Shown here in pieces: positions 25,201-37,200 of a stretch of 64,000 bases of DNA. The stretch lies in contig CM072148.1 of NCBI GenBank assembly GCA_036850595.1, positions 2,636,100 to 2,700,099 of the forward strand. Reading direction: 5' to 3'. The DNA comes from Rhyacichthys aspro (lineage: Eukaryota > Chordata > Actinopteri > Gobiiformes > Rhyacichthyidae). The notes beneath the pieces were generated by a model, which saw only the letters and a list, made by a program, of their open reading frames with translations, searched no databases and had not been told where the DNA came from. Both the position numbers and the translations under genes were made by a program. Within the stretch, counting starts at the first letter, position 1. Each line of letters opens with the position of its first letter.

Positions 25201-28200
25201 ATTTGGATTTGAACAGGTTTTATTTGGACTTGAAGGTGTTTATATGGATTTGAACAGTTTCTAGTTTGATTTGAACAGGTTTTATTTGGATTTGAACAGG
25301 TTTTATTTGGACTTGAAGGTGTTTAGATGGATTTTAACAGGTTTTAGATGCATTTGAACAGGTTTTAGATGCATTTGAAAAGTTTTAGTTGGATTTGAAC
25401 CCGTTTAAGATGGATTTGAAGGTGTGTTGCCCATTTATTCTGCCTCTAACACATCAACTTTGAGACATAAACATGTTATTCCTGATCGGTGTAATTCCAA
25501 CGATTGTGATTTTGTTGCAGTACAGTTTAATTTAAGGCTCTGGTGCTGATATTGTGCTAAAGATAAAGTGTTAATATCTTGGGCAGCCCCAGGAGAATGA
25601 ACTTATATTACCCAAGATCTTAGTAGGGCTCAAATAAATCTGGTCACTGCTCATTCTCTGTTCTCCAAGTCACTTCTGGTCTCAGTGTTGGCAACAGCGA
25701 TCTGACAAATGTAAGCATCAGCATAAGTACTTCACAACCCATACGTCTTTTATTAAGAGTCCTCCACTGTTATTGTGTTTTTAATGCCATACTTTGTCTC
25801 ACTTAGTCTAAACACCCTCCAGAACTCTCTGCTAAAGCACTTTACCCTTGGCTTCGGGCCACTCGGGGCAGTTCTGATCCGTTAAATACATTTAAAGAAG
25901 CCAAAAGATATTCTCCAATTCTGAAGTGATAATAGCTTCACAGACCTTCCTCCAGTGCTGACACAGTGATAACACAGTGTGAAGAGACCAGCTAGGGTTC
26001 TTATATTAAAGCAGTGTGTTACCAAGTCAAAAGCTAAGTATAGGGCTTCACTGAGTCTTTTTCAAACCATTTACTTCTTTGTATGTTGTTAAAAATATGA
26101 ATAATTATTTTGATACTTTGCTATTCTCCATTCAACCTTTCATGTCGTTTAAAGCCAGTTTTTTGACCTGTCCACATTCAATATGCAAATTACAAAATAT
26201 TGTATAAAAAACTGACAAAAACAGTTTATAATAGAGTTAACACATCCATGTTTTTATTAAAGAGACTTGCTCCTTCAGTTTCCTCAGTATTTGTGCTTAA
26301 CAGATGACGGTAGATTAACTAAAATTTTTACTTTTTGCACTTGCTTTGCTTAAAACTGAACTTTGAGTTGAGAATTTTAAGCGTTGCAACCTCAGTGGAG
26401 AATGTAGAACAATAATACAGTAAGTCTTACAAGATCTAGGGCCAGATCTGTTGTTTGATGTGATTGAATGGAAGGGAGTGGCTTATATAGTGGCATATTT
26501 ATTGAAACTTTGCAGGGTTTAGGGCTAAATCAAGCTGCACAAAAATTCCACTGTTGCTTTAATTGAAAGTGAAATTGAGAGTTGCTTTTTGACGCATTGC
26601 ATCGTCTCCAATCAGGATCAGGACACATAAGAGATCTAAAAACAAGCTCAATGAATCCACAGTGGGACTCTTAGACTAACACTCTAGAAAACTATTATCC
26701 GTGAAGATGGCCTTTATGTCTTTGAGAAATTTGGAACGAGAGACCGAAGCCCTAAGGTTACTGTTAAAGAAGAAAAGGCATCTGGACGCAGGTTTCAGGT
26801 GGAGCCGTTTCATCCTTCATCAAAGAGACTGTCAGTTCTGAGTTCAACTGGAAAGAGAGCAGAGACATAAATCTGTCAGAGGGAAGGGTTTAGCCTGAAT
26901 CGACTGTGACTGGACAAGGCTAGACTGGTTTAATAGTCGTTAAGAGTTGAATGGGCGGTGTGAGGGGTGATGATTTAGAACAGGTAACACTCAAATGGCT
27001 TGTTTCCAGTGCGATGTGAGCAGGTTAGAGTGGACTGTAGGAAAACAGAATATTAATGTCGTTATTAATAGTTATTATTAGCTCTTATGTAGGCCACAGC
27101 TAACAGTAATCCCATATTATAAACTCTTTACACAAAGAGTCACACGTCAAGTTGAAAAAGTCTGAGTTTCCAAGTTGTTTTCTAAGCAGGCAATCATGCT
27201 GGTTTTACCTCTGTCAGATGTTTTCAGAGTTGCTGAGGACCACATAATGCGTCTGTCTAATGCAGTCTACACAGTGAACGCAATACTTTAAATTCACAAA
27301 AGATGCCAACTCTAACAATAACTGGAAACAAATACTCACCCGACTTGCTTACGCGTTCGTACGTCACTCTTTCTCCTTGTCATACAGGCAGTTTTATTTG
27401 AGAAAATGTTATTGTTTTGTCCGATCCGACCGTCCCTGTAGAAATCACTGACTGTAGAATTTTCAAACTAATCTAAAAAATGTTGAGTTGGCAAGATTAT
27501 TTTAAACTAAACTCTCCAAATCATAACTGTGTAATTGGGAGACCATTGTAAATACGGTCTGTTGCTTTTTATAAAATCCTGAAAGTCAGCATCCTCATTA
27601 GTTACTGCTCAGACAATGAAAAATGTATTTGTGTCCAAGCGCTATCTGAGTGCGCTCTAAATTTGACTTTTTTGTTGTTGTTTTTTTACCTTCCTGAGCC
27701 ATTGGAGCCAACAGCTATTAACATCTGCAGCTATTAACATCTGCAGCTCTCCTTTTGATGGACGCACGTGCAAACGAATCAGGGCACGGCGAACAAAGTC
27801 ACTGTAATCATTATGATGCTCGGCACAAATTGGCCCGCCAGCTCTGGTTTTTACACACTGAGACCTTGGCGTATCGAGCTGCTCTAAAAGTGTGTTTGAA
27901 GTACAAAACAGTGACAGAAAGGGTTTGTGTTTTGAAAAGAGGAGAGTGGAGGGCAGTTAACAATGTTTGAACTCTAATTGTTTGTCATTGAATTAATTGT
28001 GCAGCGTTGGTTGTGTGCAGAATACATTAGGCAGATTCCTCCTTTCGGGACAGTGTCAGGGTTGGGACGGTTTCTCTAAAAAAAGATTGTCTTGAACCAA
28101 AATGTTTGCATAATTACTTTTGATTAGTTTGGGATTCCTTAAAACAGGGCCACATTTGATCAGAGGCCAAAGGTTCTAAGGGCCGACCTTTTGAACTGGT

Positions 28201-31200
28201 TTTAATTGGATTTGAACAGGTTTAAGATGGATTTGAATACGTTTTAGTTGGATGTGAAGAGGTTCTAGTTGGATTTGAACAGATTTTAATTGGATCTGAA
28301 CAATGGTTAGTTGGGTTAGACAATTGTGGATAGATTTGAACTGGTTTTAATTGGATTAACAGGTTACATTTGGATTTGAACAGGCTTTAGATGGATTTGA
28401 ACTGGTTTATTTGAATTTGAACAGGTTTTAGGTGGATTGGGGGTTGGGAAGGTTTGGGGGGTTGGGCGGTTTTTTTGGGTTGGGAGGGGTTTTGGTGGGG
28501 TTGGGGGGGGTTTTTTGGGTTTGGAAAGGGTTTGGGGAAACTCGTTTTAGTTGGATTTAAACAGGTTGTAAATGGATTGGAACTGGCTTTAGTTGGATTT
28601 GAACTGGTTTTGGATGGACTGGAATGGGTTTTAGATGGATTGAAACTGGTTTCAGTTGGATTTGACCAGGTTTTAGATGGATTGAACCTGGTTTTATTTG
28701 GATTTAAACAGGTTGTAAATGGATTGGAACTGGTTTTAGTTAGATTTGAACTGGTTTTACTTGGATTGATACTGGTTTTAGTTGGATTGATACTGGTTTT
28801 AGTTGGATTTGAACTGGTTTTAGTTGGATTTGAACTGGTTTTAGTTGGATTGGTATTGGTTTTAGTTGGATTTGAACAGGTTTTAGATGGATTGCTTATT
28901 CCTATTATGCATTACTATTATACAGCTCTATAAACCTGCAGATTCAGTAACACACCGGAGAAACAGAGACTCATGAATCTCATTTCCTTTTGTCCTTTTT
29001 GTCCTTTTTATGATGAGTTCAGAAGAACATTAATGAATCAAAGAAATCAGAGATATTCTGGAGCCTGATGACGACTGGTCTTCAACAGAAATGGTTTCAC
29101 CTGCAAAGTAATCACTCCTAGGATTAAATGTGATGATAGTAAACTGTAATGTGTGCAGTTATTTTCATATCCTCATTATCCTGTAACACATTCTCAGTGC
29201 TCTGTTGTGCCTGTTATGGTGTTGCGTTTTAAAGCCTGTCTCTCTGTGTCCGGCAGGTATGCGTATCCTGGTGACCCTTCTGCTCGACACCCTCCCCATG
29301 CTGGGCAACGTGCTGGCGCTGTGCTTTTTCGTCTTCTTCATCTTTGGCATCGTCGGCGTGCAGCTGTGGGCAGGGCTGTTGAGAAACCGCTGTTTCATGG
29401 GAGAGGAAGTCAAGACGTGAGTTACTATAGTAACCGGGGATTGTCACGGCGCAGGATCCGCCGGCCTCATCCGTGTCAAAAGTTAGAGCGAAACTGATTA
29501 GCTTCATTCACCCAGCGATTATTTGTAAGAGCAGATCGATATGCCCAATACTCTAATCTTGTTAGCTTTCTAATCAGCTCCGGCTACAAGGCCTAAGCCC
29601 CTTTACGCAGCCTTTCATCTGAGGATAGCTCCGTCTTTTTAACACTTCACTTACGAGCTACCGTCTGGTGTTGTGCCAAGGTAAGCCTCCCTGCCAGAAT
29701 ATGTATCCCCCAGCTGTGGAAGTGAATATTTTAATGTTTTTTTCTGATAACAGACTGGCAGAAATGGAGATATAGCAGATATATATCAACAGTCGAGTAA
29801 TATTGTTAATAACATATTTTCTCCACTATAAACATTTGTACCATCTTTTCACATAATAATTTACTACTAAACCTCAATGTGGATTTTAAGATTTTTTTCC
29901 AGTGGTCTGTGACGAGGGTCAGAGCATTTTAGACTTGCTTTGTTGCATTTTTGCCAGTTTTTTTCTGTTTGAGGAAAATACTGGACTTCTGTTGGATTTT
30001 TGTTTTGCAAGTTGAAATTTGCTTTTTTTTTTTTATAAAAATGTAATCGTTTCTCTGCTTGGTTCCATTTTGGTCACTTTTTTCTGTGGGTTTTTAGGAT
30101 TATTTTCTAAGTGACCTCTTTTGTCCCATATTTTGTGTTTTTTATTTTATTTTTTTGACACTTTTTGGCATTTGTTGAATTTTGTTGCATCAAACCCTGG
30201 CCCCAGACGGTCATAGACTCCATACCATGCTTCCAGTCTCTGCGCTATATAAATATAGCCATTTACCATTGTAGTTGTGTGTTTTTTTCTGGGTTTTTTT
30301 TTTCATTTTGTCAATTTTTTTTTTTAAATTTAAGTCACATTTTGGTGATTTTTTTCTTTTTTAACACTAGACTAAACTACACTGCCCTCAGACTCTGCAA
30401 CTTAATGTTAGAATTTACTGAAACTCAAGCTATCTATGTCTTCGGTTACTAAAATAAGAGCTGTATTTTACTTTGACTTTAGCATTTGACACAATATATG
30501 CTACTATTTTAATAACAAATACCTAACCCTCACTTCAATACAATTTCCATCCACAACTCTCTGTGCCAGATCACACAATGCTCCACATCATTTTATTTTG
30601 CCAACATTACACGGTGGAGTGGGAGTTAGCGTAGCCTGTATAACCATAGTCTGTATAATAACACTACCACTACCGCAGGAGACAGTGATTTGAATTCTTG
30701 CTGGGATAATTAAACTGACACAGCACCGGTTTGCTCTGTGAAAGCTCATCTCGGTTTGCCATTTTGGTGTGATGTTCCCCTCTGTTTAAATGTGACACAG
30801 GCCGACAGAGAGAGGCTATTACTGAGGCGGATTGCTGCAAAAACGCTGGAATTTCCGTGCAAAGACGGGCAGCTAATGTTCTAATGCGCTCCTTACTTCC
30901 CAGCATCAAAGACAACAATTCACAAAGGATTACCTGAGTGGATTTGTCTTGATATTCGACGGTGTGTGCGGCTGCCGGAACACAAACCTTTTGAGTTTGT
31001 CTGTCAGTCGCTGTTGTCTCCCACTCGGGCCGTCGTGTGTCATGTTGCATTACTGTAAAACCGACGACGTTACACCAGCCCTCTCACTCCGTACACGTGC
31101 TCTCGAACATGTTTGTATAATATCACATAACATCATGTTCACCTCCTGCCCTCACTTCTGCTCAGCCCGAGCCCCAGCGTAATAATCCCTGACACTGTGG

Positions 31201-34200
31201 CGGCAGCGGCGTGAGCTACGGGGAAACGCCGGTGGTCTTTTCAAGGTAGACTGTGATCACAAAAGGAATAAACAGTAATACATGTGTGAGTGGGCATTAA
31301 GCTGATTGCACAAAACAGGTTGAAATGGAAATGAAAGAAAAGGCGTAAAAATGTGAAGCTAAACGTAATTATAGTCTTAGACAAAAATAAACTGTGGAGT
31401 AAGACAGTAGACATAATGGTACTAATGTGAAATATTCATGATTATGGAGCCAATGAGTGAGTGAGGCATGCTTTAAATTAATATTCTCTTATTGACCACT
31501 TAAACTGCCAATTATAAAGAATTATTGCTCATTTCTAAAAAAAAAAAAAAAAGTAATCAAGTACTTATGGCTGCACAATATATCGCAAATGTATTGTTAT
31601 TGCAATGTTATCGTTATCAATATCGTCAAAATCTTCGTCCAAACAGAGCATTAAATCAAACTATGGTGCCTCGAAATAAAAAAGTCCTGGTTTACATTTA
31701 GTTTTACATTTAGTCAATGTTTAGTCCTGATTTAGTCCTGGTTCAGTCTTTATTCTTGATTTAGTTTCTGCTCAAATCAAATTAATTCTGTCAAAGAACA
31801 ATCAAATATTGCAGCTCATATCGTTATCGCGATATTAAACATATTTATTGCCTATAATGTCTAATATTGTGCTGCTTAAAGTAGGTTTACCCCAACTTTA
31901 AATTTAACCAACAGAGTTTCTTTAGGAGCCATGAAGGAAATAGCATAAAGCATTATTAAACTGTGCTAGTTTTTCCTAAAGCCTTAAGACTTAAGTTTTT
32001 TTTTCTTGTTGTATTAGTTTTACAGAATCATCACTGGTTTTTATCCCAAAAAAACGATCCTGCTGTATTAACTCCATACATTGACGTAACATAAACAAGC
32101 CACAAGTTCCCTTTGAACTTTAACCTCTGAGATATTTCTATTACTTTTCCCTCTATATTACATTTCTCCACTGGACTTACCATCTACAAAGGGAGCTAGT
32201 TAGACGCTATATTATTTCTTCATTCATTCATGTTTCTTAATACCAGCTGGTATTTCATTGTTATTAAAAAGCCCAGACTCATATTTTTCCCTCAGTGCCT
32301 GCTCAGTCTCCCTTATCAGAGTGACTGACCATAATCCACACCTGCCATAAAAATAGATCCTTTTATTCCGTGTCTGAGGACCAATGACTACAGCTGTATC
32401 AAGAAAACACGCCACAATGTCAGCGAGTCACCGCAGCCTGTGTGTTTTTACCAGACTGGTGCGAGATGGAATATTTTGGATGGTAATTTGTTTTTTTCTG
32501 CATGATAAACAACAAAATGACCTTTCCTAATCAGAAGTGAGGGACCGGGGCTCTGTGTGACCCCTTTCTCCACCAAAGATGATTGATTGCTTATCTCTCC
32601 TCTCCTCCCTCCTTCCCTCTCTCCTTCCCTCCCTCCTTCCCTCGCGCCTCACCCTTCATCAGCATTTCTCTCTTTCATCTTTACTGCTCTTTCCTCATCT
32701 CCAGTTCAGGCACCTGCATAGTTCACGTTCCATTTCTGTCTTTCTGGAAACACACCATTTGTACGACAAACCTCCTCTCGAATTTGTACAGAACCATTTT
32801 GTTTTCTTTTGCAGATAGTGACTTAATGTAGTTTAACCTGGAGAAAATGAATGCACTGTTTGGTCCAGACTTTCCCGTTTGGTTTGAACCAGATCTTCAG
32901 GTGTGAAAGCTCCAGTAAAAACGTGGTTCAGACCAAACAGCTGCTCTTTGGTCTTGGTCTGGACCAAACTGAACCAAGGTCCAGTTCATTTGTGAAAGAG
33001 AGTTTGGAGATAATTTGGACCAAATGTAGAAAGTCAAGGCAGATTAAACACACAAAAAAGGAAGAATGAAGGAAGGAAAGAAGGAAAACAGATATCAGTC
33101 GGGTTTAAAAACTCGTAAAACACATAGATTACGTTATTTTACATTTTGTTTGGCTCTATTTTTCTTGCTGCTCTACGACAGATGTCTCCGTGAAGCCGAG
33201 CATTTCCTAAAGAGCGTTAAAGTGATTTGTCTTTAACAGTGCATTTGAAGTTTCATCTGTTTATATTAATTCTATATTAATAATAACATGTCTCTATAGG
33301 CCTTACTCCAGTCTGATTATTGTATTTCTCCAGCTCAACTGTAAAATGAGCCTCACCACAGTAAAAGCCTCTACAGGAGACAGGACGACAGTGAACGCAG
33401 CGTCAGGGAAAGTCTGCTTTTAAAAACTAGAGTCAAACCAAAAGTAACTGAACCTAACGAATACTGCAGCAATTTGTGAGTTTTTAGTGGAGACTTTCAG
33501 GTGAGAAAACACCCTGAGTAAGACACCATTGTTTTTCTGATTTGTTGTCAAAAGAAAACAAAACAGTTTCCTTCATGACCATTTGATTCTGCTAATTCTG
33601 ATACGGCCTGGGCTACACACAGACATTCTTACTTTTGTCACTTTTCCATTTGCAAATAGAGTTTTCACCTCACAAAACTTTCAAATTGGAATTGGAATGA
33701 AATTTCAAAAACTAAAATGAAGACAGACAAAACTAGACTTTTTTCTGTTTGCTTCTGTTTGTGAGCTTTAAAAAAACACTCTATTTGCATCACCTTTTAT
33801 TGTAATATAACACTTAACAACCTTATATCTGTCTATTTACATTAAAAACCCGAGCAGAGTGTTTGATTGTTCCCTCGAGGAGTCTAGACTTTTCATTTTG
33901 AGCTTTTTAGTTATTGTAGCATTTGAGGGAGAAAATATCTGTTTATGGAAAATATCCTGAGTGTGTGGCCTGGGTCTTTGTCTTATTGGAATATAAAATG
34001 ATTGTTTTTAAGATGCTGGTGAGCTGAGATTGTTTTTATATTGTTTTTGTTCAGATTGTGTCAGATTTAGGGTTTTCTTTTCGAGGGTTCCCAGAGCGAG
34101 CAAAATTTTAAATATGACACCACAAAAAAATGAATGCAATGAAATCAGTGTTGGTTCAAATATCAAATTTTTTGTGTTTTTTCATAAATAACAGTGTATT

Positions 34201-37200
34201 CAAACTAACATTTAAAGGATAACTCTTTACTGCTTGTATTTACCTGTGTGATTAGTGTTATTATTAGACTCCTCCATTCACAGGAAATACAACGTCACCT
34301 TCCTGAGCGGTTACTATCGGCCCGACGTCACCGACGACCATCCCTTTATCTGCTCGACGGAACGTGAAAACGGGATGCTGCGCTGCTCCGATGTGCCCCG
34401 TCGCCGCGTGGCCGGAAATTACTGCTCGCTGGCCGCCGAGGAGGCCCGTCCCGAGATCAGACCGGACCAGGCCGTCCCGTGCATCAACTGGTTTCAGTAT
34501 TACAACGAGTGTCGAGCCGGGGAACTCAACCCACACAAAGGAGCCATTAACTTTGACAACATTGGTTATGCATGGATCGCTATTTTCCAGGTACAACTGT
34601 GGATTTAATGTATTTAGGAAACTATTGAGCACAGTGTGAGCTGAGTTTTTGTGTGTGTTTGTCCAGGTGATCACTCTGGAGGGTTGGGTGGACATCATGT
34701 ACTACGTCATGGATGCACACTCATTCTACAACTTTATATACTTCTTTTTCCTCATTATAGTAAGTAAACAGATGCAAAAACTATTATTTACTCAAGTTCA
34801 GGGGAGAATTCCTCAATAACGGTTCCAAAAAAAAAAATGTTACAGTAAAAGCCTAAAATTTCCAAAAATAAAAACATTTCCCACTGCTCTCTGAGTTAAT
34901 CAACTGCCCTATACCTTGGTCATTAAAAAAAACCCCCTCATATCAATATGTAGTTCTCTCCTTAAAAATCTCCACAAAAATACAGAATATATTGAACAGG
35001 AATAAAAACTACAGTAGTTGTGCAGTATACATGTTTTTTGTCAGCCAGCCATGAAAGAGAATTTAGTCAAAACATTTATTATGGTTTAAAAAAATTACCC
35101 TGTATATTTTTTTGGTTCCAGGCAAGTACAAAAACATATAATAATATAATAATTAATCTGTCAGGAAGTGTGGTCTACATGGGTTTAATTGTGTCATTTG
35201 AGGGAAAATGTAGTTTTTTGTGCTACTGTTCTGAATACAGTCAATCACAAATGTGCTAATGTTATTTTTAAATAAGTTAATACAGCAAATTATATATAGC
35301 GGTTCAAGAAAAGGTATTAAAAATTAAGAAGTTAGTACATACATTTATTCATATGTTGCAGTTAAATACTACATATAAAGGAGTAACTGTATAGTTTAAA
35401 TAAACCTATATGGACAAAACATTAGTTGTACTGTCGTATTATCAAGTTATTAATGTGCAAAACAGATATATTGCAAGTAAATATATTGCTAAAATATCCA
35501 TTAGTCCACTTTAACATCAAACTTTAATAAATATAAAAACCCTCATGCTCATTAAAGTTGGCCTTGGATAACTCACACTTTGGGTTTATTATTAATTACT
35601 GCTACATCTTCAGTGTCCAGCTGTCTTCCAAAAATAAAGCAGAAATCTAAAATGTTAAATATATCTTTAACAAACTGGAGCTGGTAGTTACATTGATCAG
35701 CGTCTCAGTGAGGCGTCCAGCTTTGTGTCTGCTTCTCTTCCTCGGTTTGTCGTTGGATGAAAACAATACGGTAACCTTGACAACCAGTTAATTCAAAAAG
35801 ATGAGACATGACATTCAGCTTTAATATAATTCAGTTCAGTTCAGCTTTATTAATCCCAAGGGTAAATGCAGTTGTCAGGTCTCTTCATATGAATTGATTC
35901 AGTCTTCATCAGTTTTATTACAGTCGGGAAAAAGAGTTCTCAGACGTCCACAGGCTGCTCTCCGTTGTTCGAAAAAGCCCAGTGCAGGGGATGGTCCATG
36001 TTGTTCAGTCTTTTGTGAATTTAATATGAGATTTTGTTGAGAAATGACCAGGTATAAGGTAGTTCATTAACTTTTTTTGTGTGTGCCTAACTGTTGAATT
36101 TTTGGCTTTTATCTAATAAATATACTTTTTTGAAACATTTATTGAGAAAATCTCCCCTGAACATGTGGCAGTAATAGTTTTTGGGTCTCTTTTTTAATAT
36201 TTTTGTGGAGATTTTTAAAAGAAGAAACACATTTTTATTTGAGATTTTATTGAGAAATGACCAGGTATAAGGCAGTTGATTCACTTACAGAGTAGTGGAA
36301 AATGTTTTTGTGTGCGTAACTGCTGAATTTTCATTGTAAAAAAAAAAAAAAAATTGTATGAACTTTTTCAGGTGGGCTCCTTCTTCATGATCAACCTGTG
36401 CCTGGTCGTCATAGCAACCCAGTTTTCCGAAACCAAGCAGCGAGAGCACGCCTTAATGAAGTCGGAGCAGCACGCGCGGCAGCTGCACCAGTCGGCGTCC
36501 ACGTTGGCGAGCGACAGCCAGCCGGGGAGCTGCTACGAGGAGATCATCCGTTACCTGGCTCACCTGGGACGCAAGGCATGGCGCCGCCTGTCCCGCTGCT
36601 CCATCCGCACCAGCGCCCACCTCCGCCGGGTCTGCGCCTGCCTCAAAGAGCGGGGCGGCGGCGGCGGGTCGGTGCGGAGAGGCGGGGAGATGAACGGACT
36701 CGCCCACCGCCACTCGGGCCACGTCCCAAACGACCTGTCCCATCTGCATCAGCTCTACCATCATCGGCACCAGCAGCACACCCAGCCTCCTCCCAGTGAG
36801 CCCGCTGTGGGGAACGGGGGACACGGGTTTAATTATCCCGTCATCTCGCCCCTCTTGAGTCAGGCCGACGCAAAAGGCCCGGAGCAGAAGAGGCCGGTCG
36901 CTGTGGAGAACGTCAACAAACTGCCCCAGCTGGTGTTGGAGCACGGTGAGACCAAAGAGTGTTTTTGTCAGCGTCTCAGAGCGGCGCAAAGTCAAAACGT
37001 CCCGACCTTGGAATCACAGGGGTGCGCAGATTTAAACTCTCCCGTAGTGAAATAAATGACATACTGTGTGTTTAGTTTTCAAAAGTACAGTCACGGCAGC
37101 CACTTCCTCATTTTTGAAGAACTCCTTTTTTACCTTTTAGCCGCTCGAGTGCTTTCACGGTCGAGGCTCGGCTAACTTGACCTGCTCAAAGAAATGTAGT

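Larger units (their letters stand above)
23128..29256 (+). other. intron 5
   Basis: No gene seen. Contains minisatellite arrays 2 and 3 and a G-run-rich tract. Other stretches (23.2-25.0, 25.4-28.1 kb) hold only short chance ORFs and no recognised element. Confidence 0.85.
29417..34283 (+). other. intron 6
   Basis: No gene seen. T-rich 29.9-30.4 kb, an A15-type run near 31.54 kb, a family C copy (31569-31876), a pyrimidine-rich patch (about 32590-32650) and a family D copy (32860-33515). Confidence 0.85.
34760..36371 (+). other. intron 8
   Basis: AT-rich and almost wholly repeat-derived: family E in inverted orientation near the start and twice in direct orientation near the end, plus a LINE/SINE tail at 35826-35870. 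An A16-type run ends at about 36354, just before the acceptor. Confidence 0.8.

Noticed and set aside
28454..28933. 159-codon ORF of VGFELVL-type repeats
   Set aside because: Same minisatellite artefact on the other orientation; begins in the G-rich tract.
36453..36995. 180-codon ORF on the minus strand
   Set aside because: Antisense shadow of GC-rich exon 9.
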